Positions 50,946 to 59,966 of a stretch of DNA of 64,000 nucleotides are shown piece by piece. The first letter of the stretch is position 1; each line of letters begins with the position of its first letter. The notes under the pieces are model-generated. The model was not told the DNA's origin, made no database searches, and saw only the letters and a program-made list of their open reading frames with translations. The stretch comes from Pseudomonas sp. B21-048 (lineage in GTDB: Bacteria > Pseudomonadota > Gammaproteobacteria > Pseudomonadales > Pseudomonadaceae), in NCBI RefSeq assembly GCF_024748615.1, contig NZ_CP087168.1, positions 1,984,001 to 2,048,000 on the forward strand, written 5' to 3'. A program made the translations under genes and the position numbers.

Positions 50946-52961
50946 ATGTCTGAATTCCAGCTAGTCACTCGCTTCGAGCCCGCCGGCGATCAGCCGGAAG
51001 CCATCCGCCTGATGGTCGAGGGCATTGAGGCCGGGCTGGCGCACCAGACGTTGCTCGGTGTGACGGGCTCGGGCAAGACCTTCAGCATCGCCAACGTGAT
51101 CGCCCAGATACAGCGCCCGACGCTGGTGCTGGCGCCCAACAAGACGCTGGCCGCGCAGTTGTATGGCGAATTCAAGGCGTTCTTCCCGAACAACGCGGTT
51201 GAATACTTCGTCTCCTATTACGACTACTACCAGCCCGAAGCCTACGTACCGTCGTCCGACACCTTCATCGAGAAGGATGCCTCGATCAACGACCACATCG
51301 AGCAGATGCGCCTGTCTGCAACCAAGGCGCTGCTGGAGCGCAAGGACGCGATCATCGTCACCACGGTATCGTGCATCTACGGTCTGGGCAGTCCGGAAAC
51401 CTATTTGAAGATGGTGTTGCACGTCGATCGCGGCGACAAGCTCGACCAGCGCGCGCTGCTGCGTCGCCTGGCCGACCTGCAATACACCCGCAACGACATG
51501 GACTTTGCCCGGGCGACCTTCCGGGTGCGTGGCGATGTGATTGATATCCACCCGGCGGAATCCGATTTCGAAGCGATCCGCATCGAGCTGTTCGATGACG
51601 AAGTGGAGAGCCTGTCCGCCTTCGACCCGCTGACCGGTGAAGTCATTCGCAAACTGCCGCGTTTCACCTTCTATCCGAAGAGCCACTACGTGACGCCGCG
51701 CGAAACCCTGCTCGAGGCTATCGAAGGGATCAAGGTCGAATTGCAGGAGCGCCTGGAATACCTGCGTTCCAACAATAAATTGGTGGAAGCCCAGCGACTG
51801 GAGCAGCGCACCCGTTTCGACCTGGAGATGATCCTCGAACTGGGTTACTGCAACGGCATCGAAAACTACTCGCGCTACCTGTCGGGCCGTGAGTCCGGCC
51901 AGGCGCCGCCTACTTTGTTCGATTATCTGCCGGCCGATGCCTTGCTGGTGATCGACGAATCCCACGTCAGCGTGCCGCAAGTCGGCGCCATGTATAAGGG
52001 CGACCGTTCGCGTAAAGAAACGCTGGTGGAATACGGTTTTCGCCTGCCCTCGGCCCTGGATAACCGGCCGATGCGTTTCGATGAATTTGAAAGCATCAGC
52101 CCCCAAACGATTTTTGTCTCGGCCACGCCGGGCAATTACGAGGCGGAGCACGCTGGCCGAGTGGTCGAGCAATTGGTGCGACCGACCGGTCTGGTGGACC
52201 CGCAAATCGAAATCCGTCCGGCATTGACTCAGGTCGACGACCTGCTCTCGGAAATCACCAAACGCGTGGCCCTGGAAGAGCGGGTACTGGTCACCACGCT
52301 GACCAAGCGCATGTCCGAAGACTTGACCGATTACCTGGCTGACCACGGCGTGCGCGTGCGTTATCTGCACTCGGACATCGACACCGTGGAGCGGGTCGAA
52401 ATTATCCGTGACTTGCGTCTCGGCGTCTTCGATGTGCTGGTGGGGATCAACCTTCTGCGTGAAGGCCTGGACATGCCGGAAGTCTCGCTGGTGGCGATTC
52501 TCGACGCGGACAAGGAAGGTTTCCTGCGTTCCGAACGCTCACTGATCCAGACCATCGGCCGGGCGGCGCGCAACCTCAATGGGCGGGCGATTCTGTATGC
52601 GGATCGCATCACCGGCTCCATGGAGCGGGCGATCGGCGAGACCGAGCGTCGTCGCGACAAGCAGATCGCCTTCAACCTAGCCAATGGCATCACGCCCAAG
52701 GGGGTGTTCAAGGACGTCGCCGACATCATGGAAGGCGCGGTCGTGCCGGGTTCGCGCAGCAAGAAGCGCAAAGGCATGGCCAAGGCCGCCGAGGAAAGTG
52801 CCAAGTACGAGGCCGAACTGCGCTCGCCGAGCGAGATCAGCAAACGCATTCGTCAGTTGGAAGAAAAGATGTACCAACTCGCCCGCGATCTGGAATTCGA
52901 AGCCGCGGCGCAGTTGCGCGACGAAATCGGCAAGCTGCGGGAGCGGTTGTTGGTCGTTTGA
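50946..52961 (+). CDS. uvrB: Excinuclease ABC subunit B
   Basis: 671 residues from ATG 50946 ([20 protein letters not shown]). Walker [14 protein letters not shown], the beta-hairpin [45 protein letters not shown] and a C-terminal UVR motif ([19 protein letters not shown]) are all present. It verifies DNA damage loaded by UvrA and recruits UvrC. An upstream in-frame extension to 50709 has no family sequence. Intact core gene. Confidence 0.97.
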   Translation: MSEFQLVTRFEPAGDQPEAIRLMVEGIEAGLAHQTLLGVTGSGKTFSIANVIAQIQRPTLVLAPNKTLAAQLYGEFKAFFPNNAVEYFVSYYDYYQPEAYVPSSDTFIEKDASINDHIEQMRLSATKALLERKDAIIVTTVSCIYGLGSPETYLKMVLHVDRGDKLDQRALLRRLADLQYTRNDMDFARATFRVRGDVIDIHPAESDFEAIRIELFDDEVESLSAFDPLTGEVIRKLPRFTFYPKSHYVTPRETLLEAIEGIKVELQERLEYLRSNNKLVEAQRLEQRTRFDLEMILELGYCNGIENYSRYLSGRESGQAPPTLFDYLPADALLVIDESHVSVPQVGAMYKGDRSRKETLVEYGFRLPSALDNRPMRFDEFESISPQTIFVSATPGNYEAEHAGRVVEQLVRPTGLVDPQIEIRPALTQVDDLLSEITKRVALEERVLVTTLTKRMSEDLTDYLADHGVRVRYLHSDIDTVERVEIIRDLRLGVFDVLVGINLLREGLDMPEVSLVAILDADKEGFLRSERSLIQTIGRAARNLNGRAILYADRITGSMERAIGETERRRDKQIAFNLANGITPKGVFKDVADIMEGAVVPGSRSKKRKGMAKAAEESAKYEAELRSPSEISKRIRQLEEKMYQLARDLEFEAAAQLRDEIGKLRERLLVV

Positions 52962-52985
52962 TCTTTGTGTTGTCTGTGAAGGTCT

Positions 52986-53041
52986 CTTCGCGGGCAAACC
53001 TCGCTCCTACGGTCCTGTAGGAGCGAGGCTTGCCCGCGAAA
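52986..53041. repeat. Pseudomonas REP-type inverted repeat
   Basis: TTCGCGGGCAAACCTCGCTC and its near-complement GAGCGAGGCTTGCCCGCGAA flank CTACGGTCCTGTAG. This is the common Pseudomonas intergenic palindrome (GTAGGAGCGAGGCTTGCCCG core). It lies just after uvrB. Confidence 0.85.
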
Positions 53042-53187
53042 GGCGCGCCACGATCCAAAGCGCTTCCCCGGCCTGCAACCCCGACATCAATCTTCTTAAA
53101 TACCCCACTCACTGGAGCCGGGCGGCTATCGCCTGTTACCATTCGCCTCTTGTTTGATCTTCGCTTTTATTCTTTTCGAGACATGCC

Positions 53188-54669
53188 ATGACCACCGTCC
53201 GCACTCGCATCGCGCCATCGCCTACCGGGGACCCCCACGTAGGTACCGCTTACATCGCTTTGTTCAACTACTGCTTTGCCAAGCAGCATGGCGGTGAGTT
53301 CATCCTGCGGATCGAAGACACCGACCAACTGCGTTCGACCCGCGAGTCCGAGCAGCAGATTTACGACGCCCTGCGCTGGTTGGGTATCGACTGGAGCGAA
53401 GGCCCGGACGTCGGCGGCCCGCACGGTCCTTACCGTCAGAGCGAGCGCGGCGACATCTATCAGAAGTACTGCCAGCAATTGGTCGACATGGGGCATGCCT
53501 TCCCGTGCTTCTGCACGGCCGAAGAATTGGACCAGATGCGCGCCGAGCAAATGGCGCGTGGCGAAACCCCGCGTTACGACGGCCGTGCGCTGTTGCTCTC
53601 TGCGGATGAAGTCGCGCGCCGCCTGGCCGCCGGCGAGCCACACGTCATCCGCATGAAAGTGCCGACCGAAGGCGTGTGCGTAGTGCCTGACATGCTGCGT
53701 GGCGACGTCGAGATCCCGTGGGATCGCATGGACATGCAAGTGCTGATGAAGACTGACGGCCTGCCGACGTACTTCCTGGCCAACGTGGTCGATGACCACT
53801 TGATGGGCATTACCCACGTTCTGCGTGGTGAAGAGTGGTTGCCTTCGGCGCCGAAACTGATCCTCTTGTACGAATACTTTGGCTGGGAACAACCGCAGCT
53901 GTGCTACATGCCGCTGCTGCGTAACCCGGACAAGAGCAAGCTGTCCAAGCGCAAGAACCCGACCTCGGTGACCTTCTACGAGCGCATGGGCTTCATGCCG
54001 GAAGCAATGCTCAACTACCTGGGCCGCATGGGTTGGTCGATGCCGGACGAGCGCGAGAAGTTCTCGCTGCAGGAAATGGTCGACAACTTCGACCTGAAGC
54101 GCGTTTCCCTCGGCGGGCCGATTTTCGACATCGAGAAGCTGTCGTGGCTCAACGGCCAGTGGCTGCGTGACCTGCCAGTGGAAGAGTTCGCCGCTCGTTT
54201 GCAAAAGTGGGCACTGAACCCTGAGTACATGATGAAGATCGCACCGCACGTGCAGGGCCGGGTTGAAACCTTCAGCCAGGTCGCACCGCTGGCCGGCTTC
54301 TTCTTCGCCGGTGGCGTGAACCCGGACGCCAAGCTGTTCGAATCCAAGAAGCTCTCGGGCGATCAGGTTCGTCAGTTGATGCAGTTGATTCTGTGGAAGC
54401 TGGAAAGCCTGCGTCAGTGGGAGAAGGACAGCATCACTGCAACCATCCAGGCGGTGGTCGAATCACTGGAATTGAAGCTGCGTGATGCCATGCCGCTGAT
54501 GTTCGCCGCGATCACGGGGCAGGCCAGCTCGGTATCGGTGCTCGACGCGATGGAAATCCTCGGGCCGGACCTGACCCGTTTCCGTCTGCGCCAGGCTATC
54601 GACCTGCTGGGCGGCGTGTCGAAGAAGGAAAACAAGGAGTGGGAAAAATTGTTGGGCAATATCGCCTAA
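53188..54669 (+). CDS. gltX: Glutamyl-tRNA synthetase
   Basis: 493 residues. Class I motifs: HIGH-like [13 protein letters not shown] and KMSKS-like [10 protein letters not shown]. It charges tRNA-Glu with glutamate. Full length for the non-discriminating bacterial GluRS. It lies directly upstream of the tRNA-Ala/tRNA-Glu array, which includes its own substrate tRNA. Confidence 0.97.
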   Translation: MTTVRTRIAPSPTGDPHVGTAYIALFNYCFAKQHGGEFILRIEDTDQLRSTRESEQQIYDALRWLGIDWSEGPDVGGPHGPYRQSERGDIYQKYCQQLVDMGHAFPCFCTAEELDQMRAEQMARGETPRYDGRALLLSADEVARRLAAGEPHVIRMKVPTEGVCVVPDMLRGDVEIPWDRMDMQVLMKTDGLPTYFLANVVDDHLMGITHVLRGEEWLPSAPKLILLYEYFGWEQPQLCYMPLLRNPDKSKLSKRKNPTSVTFYERMGFMPEAMLNYLGRMGWSMPDEREKFSLQEMVDNFDLKRVSLGGPIFDIEKLSWLNGQWLRDLPVEEFAARLQKWALNPEYMMKIAPHVQGRVETFSQVAPLAGFFFAGGVNPDAKLFESKKLSGDQVRQLMQLILWKLESLRQWEKDSITATIQAVVESLELKLRDAMPLMFAAITGQASSVSVLDAMEILGPDLTRFRLRQAIDLLGGVSKKENKEWEKLLGNIA

Positions 54670-54859
54670 ACGGCGTTTGACTCTGTTGGAGCTGCCGAAG
54701 GCTGTGATCTTTTGATCCTGATCTTCGGCGCTTCTCCCGAATTTGCGGGGGGAGGGCGGTAAGTGATTGTTATGGCGACAAAAAATTTTGAAAATTGTTA
54801 AAAATAAGTTTGACAGCCTTCCGATGCGCCATTAAGATTCGCCCCGTCCTCAGCGATGA

Positions 54860-54935
<76 letters not shown>

Positions 54936-55014
54936 ATTTACACTTCAAGGTCTGGCCACACCGGCCTTGAAGCGATCAACACTCAGCGTTGATCAGTTGT
55001 ATAGAAGGGTTTGC

Positions 55015-55090
55015 GTCCCCTTCGTCTAGTGGCCTAGGACACCGCCCTTTCACGGCGGTAACAGGGGTTCGAGTCCCCTAGGGGACGCCA
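55015..55090 (+). tRNA. tRNA-Glu (TTC), copy 1
   Basis: 76 nt, GTCCCCTTCGTCTAGTGGCC through GGGGACGCCA. Anticodon loop CTTTCAC gives TTC. Encoded CCA. Probably cotranscribed with tRNA-Ala. Confidence 0.96.
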
Positions 55091-55143
55091 GTTTTACAGA
55101 AGCGATATTGCAAGATGTCGCTCCGCCGCGAGGCGAAAAATCC

Positions 55144-55219
<76 letters not shown>

Positions 55220-55299
55220 ATTTTACAGTTCAAGGTCTGGCCACACCGGCCTTGAATCGATCAGCTCTCAGCACTGATCAGTTGTATAGAAGGTTTTGC

Positions 55300-55375
55300 G
55301 TCCCCTTCGTCTAGTGGCCTAGGACACCGCCCTTTCACGGCGGTAACAGGGGTTCGAGTCCCCTAGGGGACGCCA
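55300..55375 (+). tRNA. tRNA-Glu (TTC), copy 2
   Basis: Identical in sequence to the copy at 55015-55090. Last gene of the array; a hairpin with T-run follows at 55402-55434. Confidence 0.96.
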
Positions 55376-55401
55376 CGATTACCCGCTCTGCGGGATTTTA
55401 T

Positions 55402-55434
55402 AAGGGTCATTCAATTATTGAATGGCCCTTTTGT
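55402..55434 (+). terminator. Intrinsic terminator of the tRNA array
   Basis: AAGGGTCATTCAAT and ATTGAATGGCCCTT pair almost fully and run into TTTGTTTG. Position directly after the last tRNA fits array termination. Confidence 0.85.
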
Positions 55435-55557
55435 TTGTCTGGCATTTGGCCAACTCTCCTTTTTCCTCAAACTGTTCTTCAGACCAGCGGTCGCATTCAC
55501 GACTTGCGAAAAATTATTATGAGAATAATATTCTATTCGTAATATTCGGAGGCAACG

Positions 55558-56097
55558 ATGAACGATAAAAAAGCTCAAACCCGCGAACGCATCCTCAAGG
55601 CTGCCAGTGCAGCGCTGATCCAGCGCGGCCCGGCTGAGCCGAGCGTGGGCGAAGTGATGGGCGCGGCCGGCCTGACGGTCGGCGGCTTCTACGCACACTT
55701 CGAAAGCAAGGATGCATTGATGTTGGAAGCGTTCAAGCAGCTGCTCAGCCATCGTCGTGACTTGATCGACGGTATGGACGCCACGTTGACCGGTGAGGAG
55801 CGTCGCGCGTTGGTCGCAGCGTTCTACCTGTCGCGCAAACACCGTGATTCCACCGAGCAGGCGTGCCCGATTCCGGCATCGGTCGGCGAGCTGGGCCGTC
55901 TGCCCGACGAATTTCGTGTGGCGTTGAATGAACATGTTGAGTTGATGGTCGCGCAGTTGGCGGCCAGCCCGGAAGAGGCCGACAAAGCCTTGGCTGATAT
56001 GGCCTTGATGGTCGGTGGTTTGGCTCTGGCGCGGGCGCTGGGGCCAGGAGAGTTGTCCGATCGATTGCTGCGCGCCGCCAAGTCGGCGGTGCTATGA
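55558..56097 (+). CDS. TetR/AcrR family transcriptional regulator
   Basis: 179 residues. The N-terminal helix-turn-helix ILKAASAALIQRGPAEPSVG followed by GLTVGGFYAHFESKDALML is typical. The C-terminal ligand domain has the AcrR/TetR_C layout (AFYLSRKHRDSTEQACPIPA). It is 30 nt upstream of an alpha/beta hydrolase and probably represses that operon. GGAGG lies before the ATG, and AT-rich GAATAATATTC-like dyads precede it as candidate operators. Confidence 0.9.
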   Translation: MNDKKAQTRERILKAASAALIQRGPAEPSVGEVMGAAGLTVGGFYAHFESKDALMLEAFKQLLSHRRDLIDGMDATLTGEERRALVAAFYLSRKHRDSTEQACPIPASVGELGRLPDEFRVALNEHVELMVAQLAASPEEADKALADMALMVGGLALARALGPGELSDRLLRAAKSAVL

Positions 56098-56127
56098 CCT
56101 AAAGGCGTCAGCCTGAGGAGATGGGCG

Positions 56128-56961
56128 ATGAACACGTTGAGCTGGGTTCGTGGCGTTAATGGCACCTTGGGCTGGTTCGCGCCGAAGTTGGTGGCGAGCA
56201 AGATGCGCCTGGCATTCATGACCCCGCGGGAATTACCGCCGCGTGATTGGGAATTGCCGCTGCTGGCGAAATCTGAACGAATCACATTGCGCTTCGGCCT
56301 CTCCGCGCTGCGCTGGGGCCAGGGTCCGGCGGTGTTGTTGATGCACGGCTGGGAAGGCCGGCCAACGCAGTTTGCCGCGCTGATCACGGCGCTGGTCGAT
56401 GCCGGTTACACCGTGGTTGCCCTGGACGGCCCGGCTCACGGTCGTTCGCCTGGTCGCGAGGCTAATGTGGTGCTGTTCGCTCGGGCCATGCTCGAAGCGG
56501 CCGCTGAATTGCCGCCGCTGCAAGCGGTGATCGGTCACTCCATGGGCGGCGCCAGTGCCATGCTCGCGGTTCAGTTGGGCTTGCGCACCGAAACCCTGGT
56601 CTCGATCGCCGCCCCGGCGCGAATTCTCGGGGTACTGCGTGGGTTCGCACGCTATGTGCGCCTGCCGCCCAAAGCGCGTTCGGTGTTTATTCGCCAGGTC
56701 GAGAAAGACGTCGGCATGCGCGCTGCTGCGCTGGATGTTGCGCGCTATCAGCTCGACATGCCGGGGCTGATCGTTCATGCCGAGGACGACAACTTTGTTC
56801 CGGTCAAGGAATCCCAATTGATCCACGAAGCCTGGTTCGACAGCCGCCTGTTGCGCCTGGAAGAGGGCGGGCATCAGCGGGTGCTCGCCGATCCGCGGGT
56901 GATCGACGGCGTTCTTTCGTTGCTGGCCGGTCGCAGTCTGCAATCGCGCCAATCGGCCTGA
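56128..56961 (+). CDS. Alpha/beta hydrolase
   Basis: 277 residues. Nucleophile elbow AVIGHSMGGASAML (G-H-S-M-G), oxyanion LMHGWEGRPTQFAAL, acid in LIVHAEDDNFVPV and His in LEEGGHQRVLADPRV. Substrate unknown; the family includes esterases and lipases. Likely in an operon with the TetR gene and perhaps the thioesterase 48 nt downstream. Confidence 0.88.
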   Translation: MNTLSWVRGVNGTLGWFAPKLVASKMRLAFMTPRELPPRDWELPLLAKSERITLRFGLSALRWGQGPAVLLMHGWEGRPTQFAALITALVDAGYTVVALDGPAHGRSPGREANVVLFARAMLEAAAELPPLQAVIGHSMGGASAMLAVQLGLRTETLVSIAAPARILGVLRGFARYVRLPPKARSVFIRQVEKDVGMRAAALDVARYQLDMPGLIVHAEDDNFVPVKESQLIHEAWFDSRLLRLEEGGHQRVLADPRVIDGVLSLLAGRSLQSRQSA

Positions 56962-57009
56962 GCATCCGTTACACTGCCTCGGTCGAAATAATCTGACCGG
57001 GAGTGGGGC

Positions 57010-57447
57010 ATGGGCTGGGATCGGGCAACGCCGTTTATCATTGATCTGGAAGTGGGTGCCGAGGACATCGACGGGCTGGGCCACGCGAACAACGCGGTGT
57101 ACGTGACCTGGCTCGAGCGCTGCGCCTGGCGCCACTCGCAACGGCTTGGGCTGGATCTGGTCGAGTACCGACGGCTGGACCGGGCAATGGCGGTGGTGCG
57201 GCACGAGATCGATTACCTGGCGGCGGCCTATGAGGGCGACGAACTGCAACTGGCGACCTGGATCGTCGATTGGGATCAACGCCTGAAAATGACCCGACAC
57301 TTCCAGTTGAAGCGTCCCAGCGACAACACAACGTTGCTGCGGGCGCAAACCACTTTCGTGTGCATCGAACTGTCGACCGGCAAGCCCAAGCGCATGCCGG
57401 CGGAATTTATCGAGGGCTACGGCCCGGCATTGCAAGTCGCGGGCTAG
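57010..57447 (+). CDS. Acyl-CoA thioesterase, 4HBT/YbgC hot-dog type
   Basis: 145 residues. DIDGLGHANNAVYVTWLERC carries the hot-dog catalytic region with Asp (D..GHAN..Y), followed by VVRHEIDYLAAAYEGDELQL. It hydrolyses acyl-CoA thioesters. GGGAGTGGGGC precedes the ATG. Acyl chain preference cannot be told. Confidence 0.85.
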   Translation: MGWDRATPFIIDLEVGAEDIDGLGHANNAVYVTWLERCAWRHSQRLGLDLVEYRRLDRAMAVVRHEIDYLAAAYEGDELQLATWIVDWDQRLKMTRHFQLKRPSDNTTLLRAQTTFVCIELSTGKPKRMPAEFIEGYGPALQVAG

Positions 57448-57533
57448 TTGACGCCTTCGTCCGGTCTGACGAAATACCTTCTGCGCGCCGAAACCAGTAA
57501 ACTGCCGCACGTTTTTCGTTGAGTGTGTTTTTC

Positions 57534-58493
57534 ATGCAAATTGCTTTGGCGCCCATGGAGGGGTTGGTCGACAACATCCTGCGGGACGTGCTGACCCGTG
57601 TGGGCGGTATTGATTGGTGCGTGACCGAATTCATTCGGATCAACGATCAGCTGCTCACGCCTGCCTATTACCACAAGTTCGGCCCGGAACTGCTGACTGA
57701 CGCCCGAACCGCGTCCGGTGTGCCGCTGCGGGTGCAACTGCTCGGCTCCGATCCTGTGTGCCTGGCGGAAAACGCTGCACTGGCCTGCGAGTTGGGTTCC
57801 GAGGTCATCGACCTGAACTTTGGCTGCCCGGCCAAGACCGTCAACAAATCCCGTGGCGGCGCGGTGCTGCTCAAAGAGCCTGAACTGCTCAACCAAATCG
57901 TCGAACACGTCCGTCGTGCCGTACCCGCGCATATCCCGGTGACCGCCAAGATGCGCCTCGGTTTTGACAGTCCGGACGGTGCGCTGGTTTGTGCCACGGC
58001 CCTGGCTGAAGGCGGCGCGGCGCACATCGTGGTTCACGCGCGGACCAAGACCGATGGCTACAAGCCGCCAGCCCACTGGGAATGGATCCCTCGGGTGCAG
58101 GACGTGGTCAAAGTGCCGGTGTTTGCCAACGGCGATATCTGGAGCGTTGAAGACTGGCGTCGTTGCCGCGAGATCAGCGGCGTCGAAGACATCATGCTCG
58201 GTCGTGGACTGGTATCGCGCCCGGATCTGGCCCGGCAAATCGCTGCCGCCCGCGCCGGTGAAGACGTAATCGAGATGACCTGGGCCGAGCTGCTGCCGCT
58301 GATTCAGGACTTCTGGCTGCAAGCCAAAGCGCAGATGACACCGCGTCAATCGCCGGGCCGCTTGAAGCAATGGCTGGCGATGTTGACCCGCAATTATCCC
58401 GAAGCGGTAGAGCTGTTCACCGTCCTGCGTCGTGAGACCGAACTGGATAATGTCTCGCGTTTACTGGGCCTGCAGGTGTCTGAAGCGGCCTGA
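57534..58493 (+). CDS. dusC: tRNA-dihydrouridine(16) synthase
   Basis: 319 residues from ATG 57534 ([20 protein letters not shown]). FMN barrel with [19 protein letters not shown], in which the Cys is the catalytic acid, and [20 protein letters not shown], typical of DusC. It reduces U16 of tRNAs. Full length. Confidence 0.93.
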   Translation: MQIALAPMEGLVDNILRDVLTRVGGIDWCVTEFIRINDQLLTPAYYHKFGPELLTDARTASGVPLRVQLLGSDPVCLAENAALACELGSEVIDLNFGCPAKTVNKSRGGAVLLKEPELLNQIVEHVRRAVPAHIPVTAKMRLGFDSPDGALVCATALAEGGAAHIVVHARTKTDGYKPPAHWEWIPRVQDVVKVPVFANGDIWSVEDWRRCREISGVEDIMLGRGLVSRPDLARQIAAARAGEDVIEMTWAELLPLIQDFWLQAKAQMTPRQSPGRLKQWLAMLTRNYPEAVELFTVLRRETELDNVSRLLGLQVSEAA

Positions 58494-58531
58494 ATCTACT
58501 AAAAAAAATGAAAAAAATCTGAAAAAAATCT

Positions 58532-58560
58532 CTTGAAAAGCAATCAGCGGTCCTTATTTA
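58532..58560 (+). promoter_or_regulatory. Candidate sigma-32 heat-shock promoter of ibpA
   Basis: CTTGAAA (58532-58538), 13-bp spacer and CCTTATTTA (58552-58560) match the sigma-32 pattern CTTGAAA-N11-16-CCCCATNT well at -35 and partly at -10. It precedes the ROSE-type leader. Confidence 0.7.
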
Positions 58561-58631
58561 AGGATTACGCGATGCCGAAATCGGGTCGCGGAGACAAAAA
58601 ACTTGCTGATTATGTTCAGGAGATTTGAATC
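58561..58631 (+). ncRNA. ROSE-type RNA thermometer in the ibpA leader
   Basis: The leader's last hairpin can pair TTGCT (58603-58607) with the AGGAGA Shine-Dalgarno (58618-58623), the hallmark of ROSE elements controlling Pseudomonas ibpA. An upstream hairpin GCGATGCCGAAATCGGGTCGC is also visible. At low temperature the ribosome site is closed; heat opens it. Confidence 0.78.
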
Positions 58632-59078
58632 ATGAGTACTGCATTTTCCCTGGCCCCACTGTTCCGTTCCTCGGTAGGTTTCGACCGCTTCAACGACCTG
58701 TTCGAAACTGCCCTGCGCAATGAGCCAGGCAGCACCTATCCACCCTACAACGTTGAAAAATACGGTGACGACCAATACCGCATTGTCGTAGCGGCCGCCG
58801 GTTTCCAGGAAGAAGACTTGGACCTGCAAGTGGAGAAAGGTGTGCTGACCATCAGTGGCGGCAAGCGTGACGCGGACGAAAGCGTCACTTACTTGTACCA
58901 AGGCATCGCTCAGCGCGCCTTCAAACTGTCGTTCCGTCTGGCAGACCATATTGAAATCAAGGCCGCCGAGCTGCGCAACGGTTTGTTGAGTATCGATCTG
59001 TTGCGTGTGATTCCGGAAGAAGCGAAAGCCAAACGCATCCCGATCAACGGGACGGAAAAACCGGCTCTGCAGCACTGA
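58632..59078 (+). CDS. ibpA: Small heat shock protein IbpA (Hsp20)
   Basis: 148 residues, alpha-crystallin domain. Features: GFDRFNDLFETALRNEPGST, YNVEKYGDDQYRIVVAAAGF, and the C-terminal I-x-I-type anchor (RIPIN). It holds unfolding proteins for DnaK/ClpB. Sigma-32 promoter and ROSE leader give double heat control. A terminator follows at 59128. Confidence 0.95.
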   Translation: MSTAFSLAPLFRSSVGFDRFNDLFETALRNEPGSTYPPYNVEKYGDDQYRIVVAAAGFQEEDLDLQVEKGVLTISGGKRDADESVTYLYQGIAQRAFKLSFRLADHIEIKAAELRNGLLSIDLLRVIPEEAKAKRIPINGTEKPALQH

Positions 59079-59127
59079 GTCATTCGAAGAAATACATTCG
59101 TTTGAACAGGCTGTAACCCGCTGAATG

Positions 59128-59156
59128 AAGGCCCCGACTTGTCGGGGCCTTTTTGT
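59128..59156 (+). terminator. Intrinsic terminator after ibpA
   Basis: AGGCCCCGAC and GTCGGGGCCT pair around TT and are followed by TTTTGTTT. Strong. Confidence 0.92.
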
Positions 59157-59267
59157 TTCCAGGCAAAAAACAGCCATACAAGCTTTGCCGCTTTGCGACG
59201 GTTTCTCTACAATCCGCGCCAGTTTTGCCGACCCCCATCCTGCCAGGTCTGCCCGGAGCTTTTTTTC

Positions 59268-59966
59268 ATGGAAGAGATACAACAGCGTTGGCTGTGCGGT
59301 CTATCTGCGCCGATGGTGGCCCTCAATCCTCGCGCCCGTTACGACGAGCCTGCTTTCTACTCCGATCCGCAATTCATCGACCTGCAATGCAGCTGGGGCA
59401 TCAGCGACCGGCCGCAGTTATTAAGCATGCTTGAAGGGATGGCGGACGACGGTCATGCCTCTCATCTCGATGGGGCGTATCGGTCGTGGCAGCGTTGCTT
59501 GCCGAGCGAATGGCAGGCACTGCTTGAAACGCTGTCACCCCGCGAGCGCGACTTGCACGAGTTCGCCGGGCGTACCTTCGGTGGATGCGGGCCGGGTGGT
59601 ATCAGGGCTTGGGATCTCGGGCGCATGGGGTTTCTCTTGCGCTGTGGCTTGCGCAATGAGTGGATCGATTTAACTGAAAGTCTTTGGCTACATGGCCGAC
59701 TCGCCGTAAGAGCGCAATACCATTACGGCAGTTGGTTCTCCTATTTCAATGGTTTCCTGGCCGGTCATGCGTTCTGGAGCTGTCTGGGCAACAGTGACGA
59801 ACAGATGGCTCACGAGCTTGATCGGCAAGGGGAGTTTTCGCGTAGCGCTTTCATTGCGCGTGGTCTTGCGCGCGACACCTCTTCTTTCCTGGCTGATTTG
59901 CCTTGGCACACGGACCTTGATGCGCTGCCACGCCCGGCGTCCCTTGAGGAGTTCGACTGGTCATGA
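59268..59966 (+). CDS. DUF1266 domain protein (YbeU/YbeR type)
   Basis: 232 residues from ATG 59268 (MEEIQQRWLCGLSAPMVALN), with CCGGAGC upstream. The DUF1266 core is DLGRMGFLLRCGLRNEWIDL and YGSWFSYFNGFLAGHAFW. Function is unknown, but in E. coli such genes cluster with djlB/djlC and hscC. Here too it overlaps (ATGA) the J-domain gene that follows. Confidence 0.85.
   Translation: MEEIQQRWLCGLSAPMVALNPRARYDEPAFYSDPQFIDLQCSWGISDRPQLLSMLEGMADDGHASHLDGAYRSWQRCLPSEWQALLETLSPRERDLHEFAGRTFGGCGPGGIRAWDLGRMGFLLRCGLRNEWIDLTESLWLHGRLAVRAQYHYGSWFSYFNGFLAGHAFWSCLGNSDEQMAHELDRQGEFSRSAFIARGLARDTSSFLADLPWHTDLDALPRPASLEEFDWS

Noticed and set aside
50961..52370. 469-codon minus-strand frame inside uvrB
   Set aside because: Antisense shadow; uvrB motifs are complete on the plus strand.
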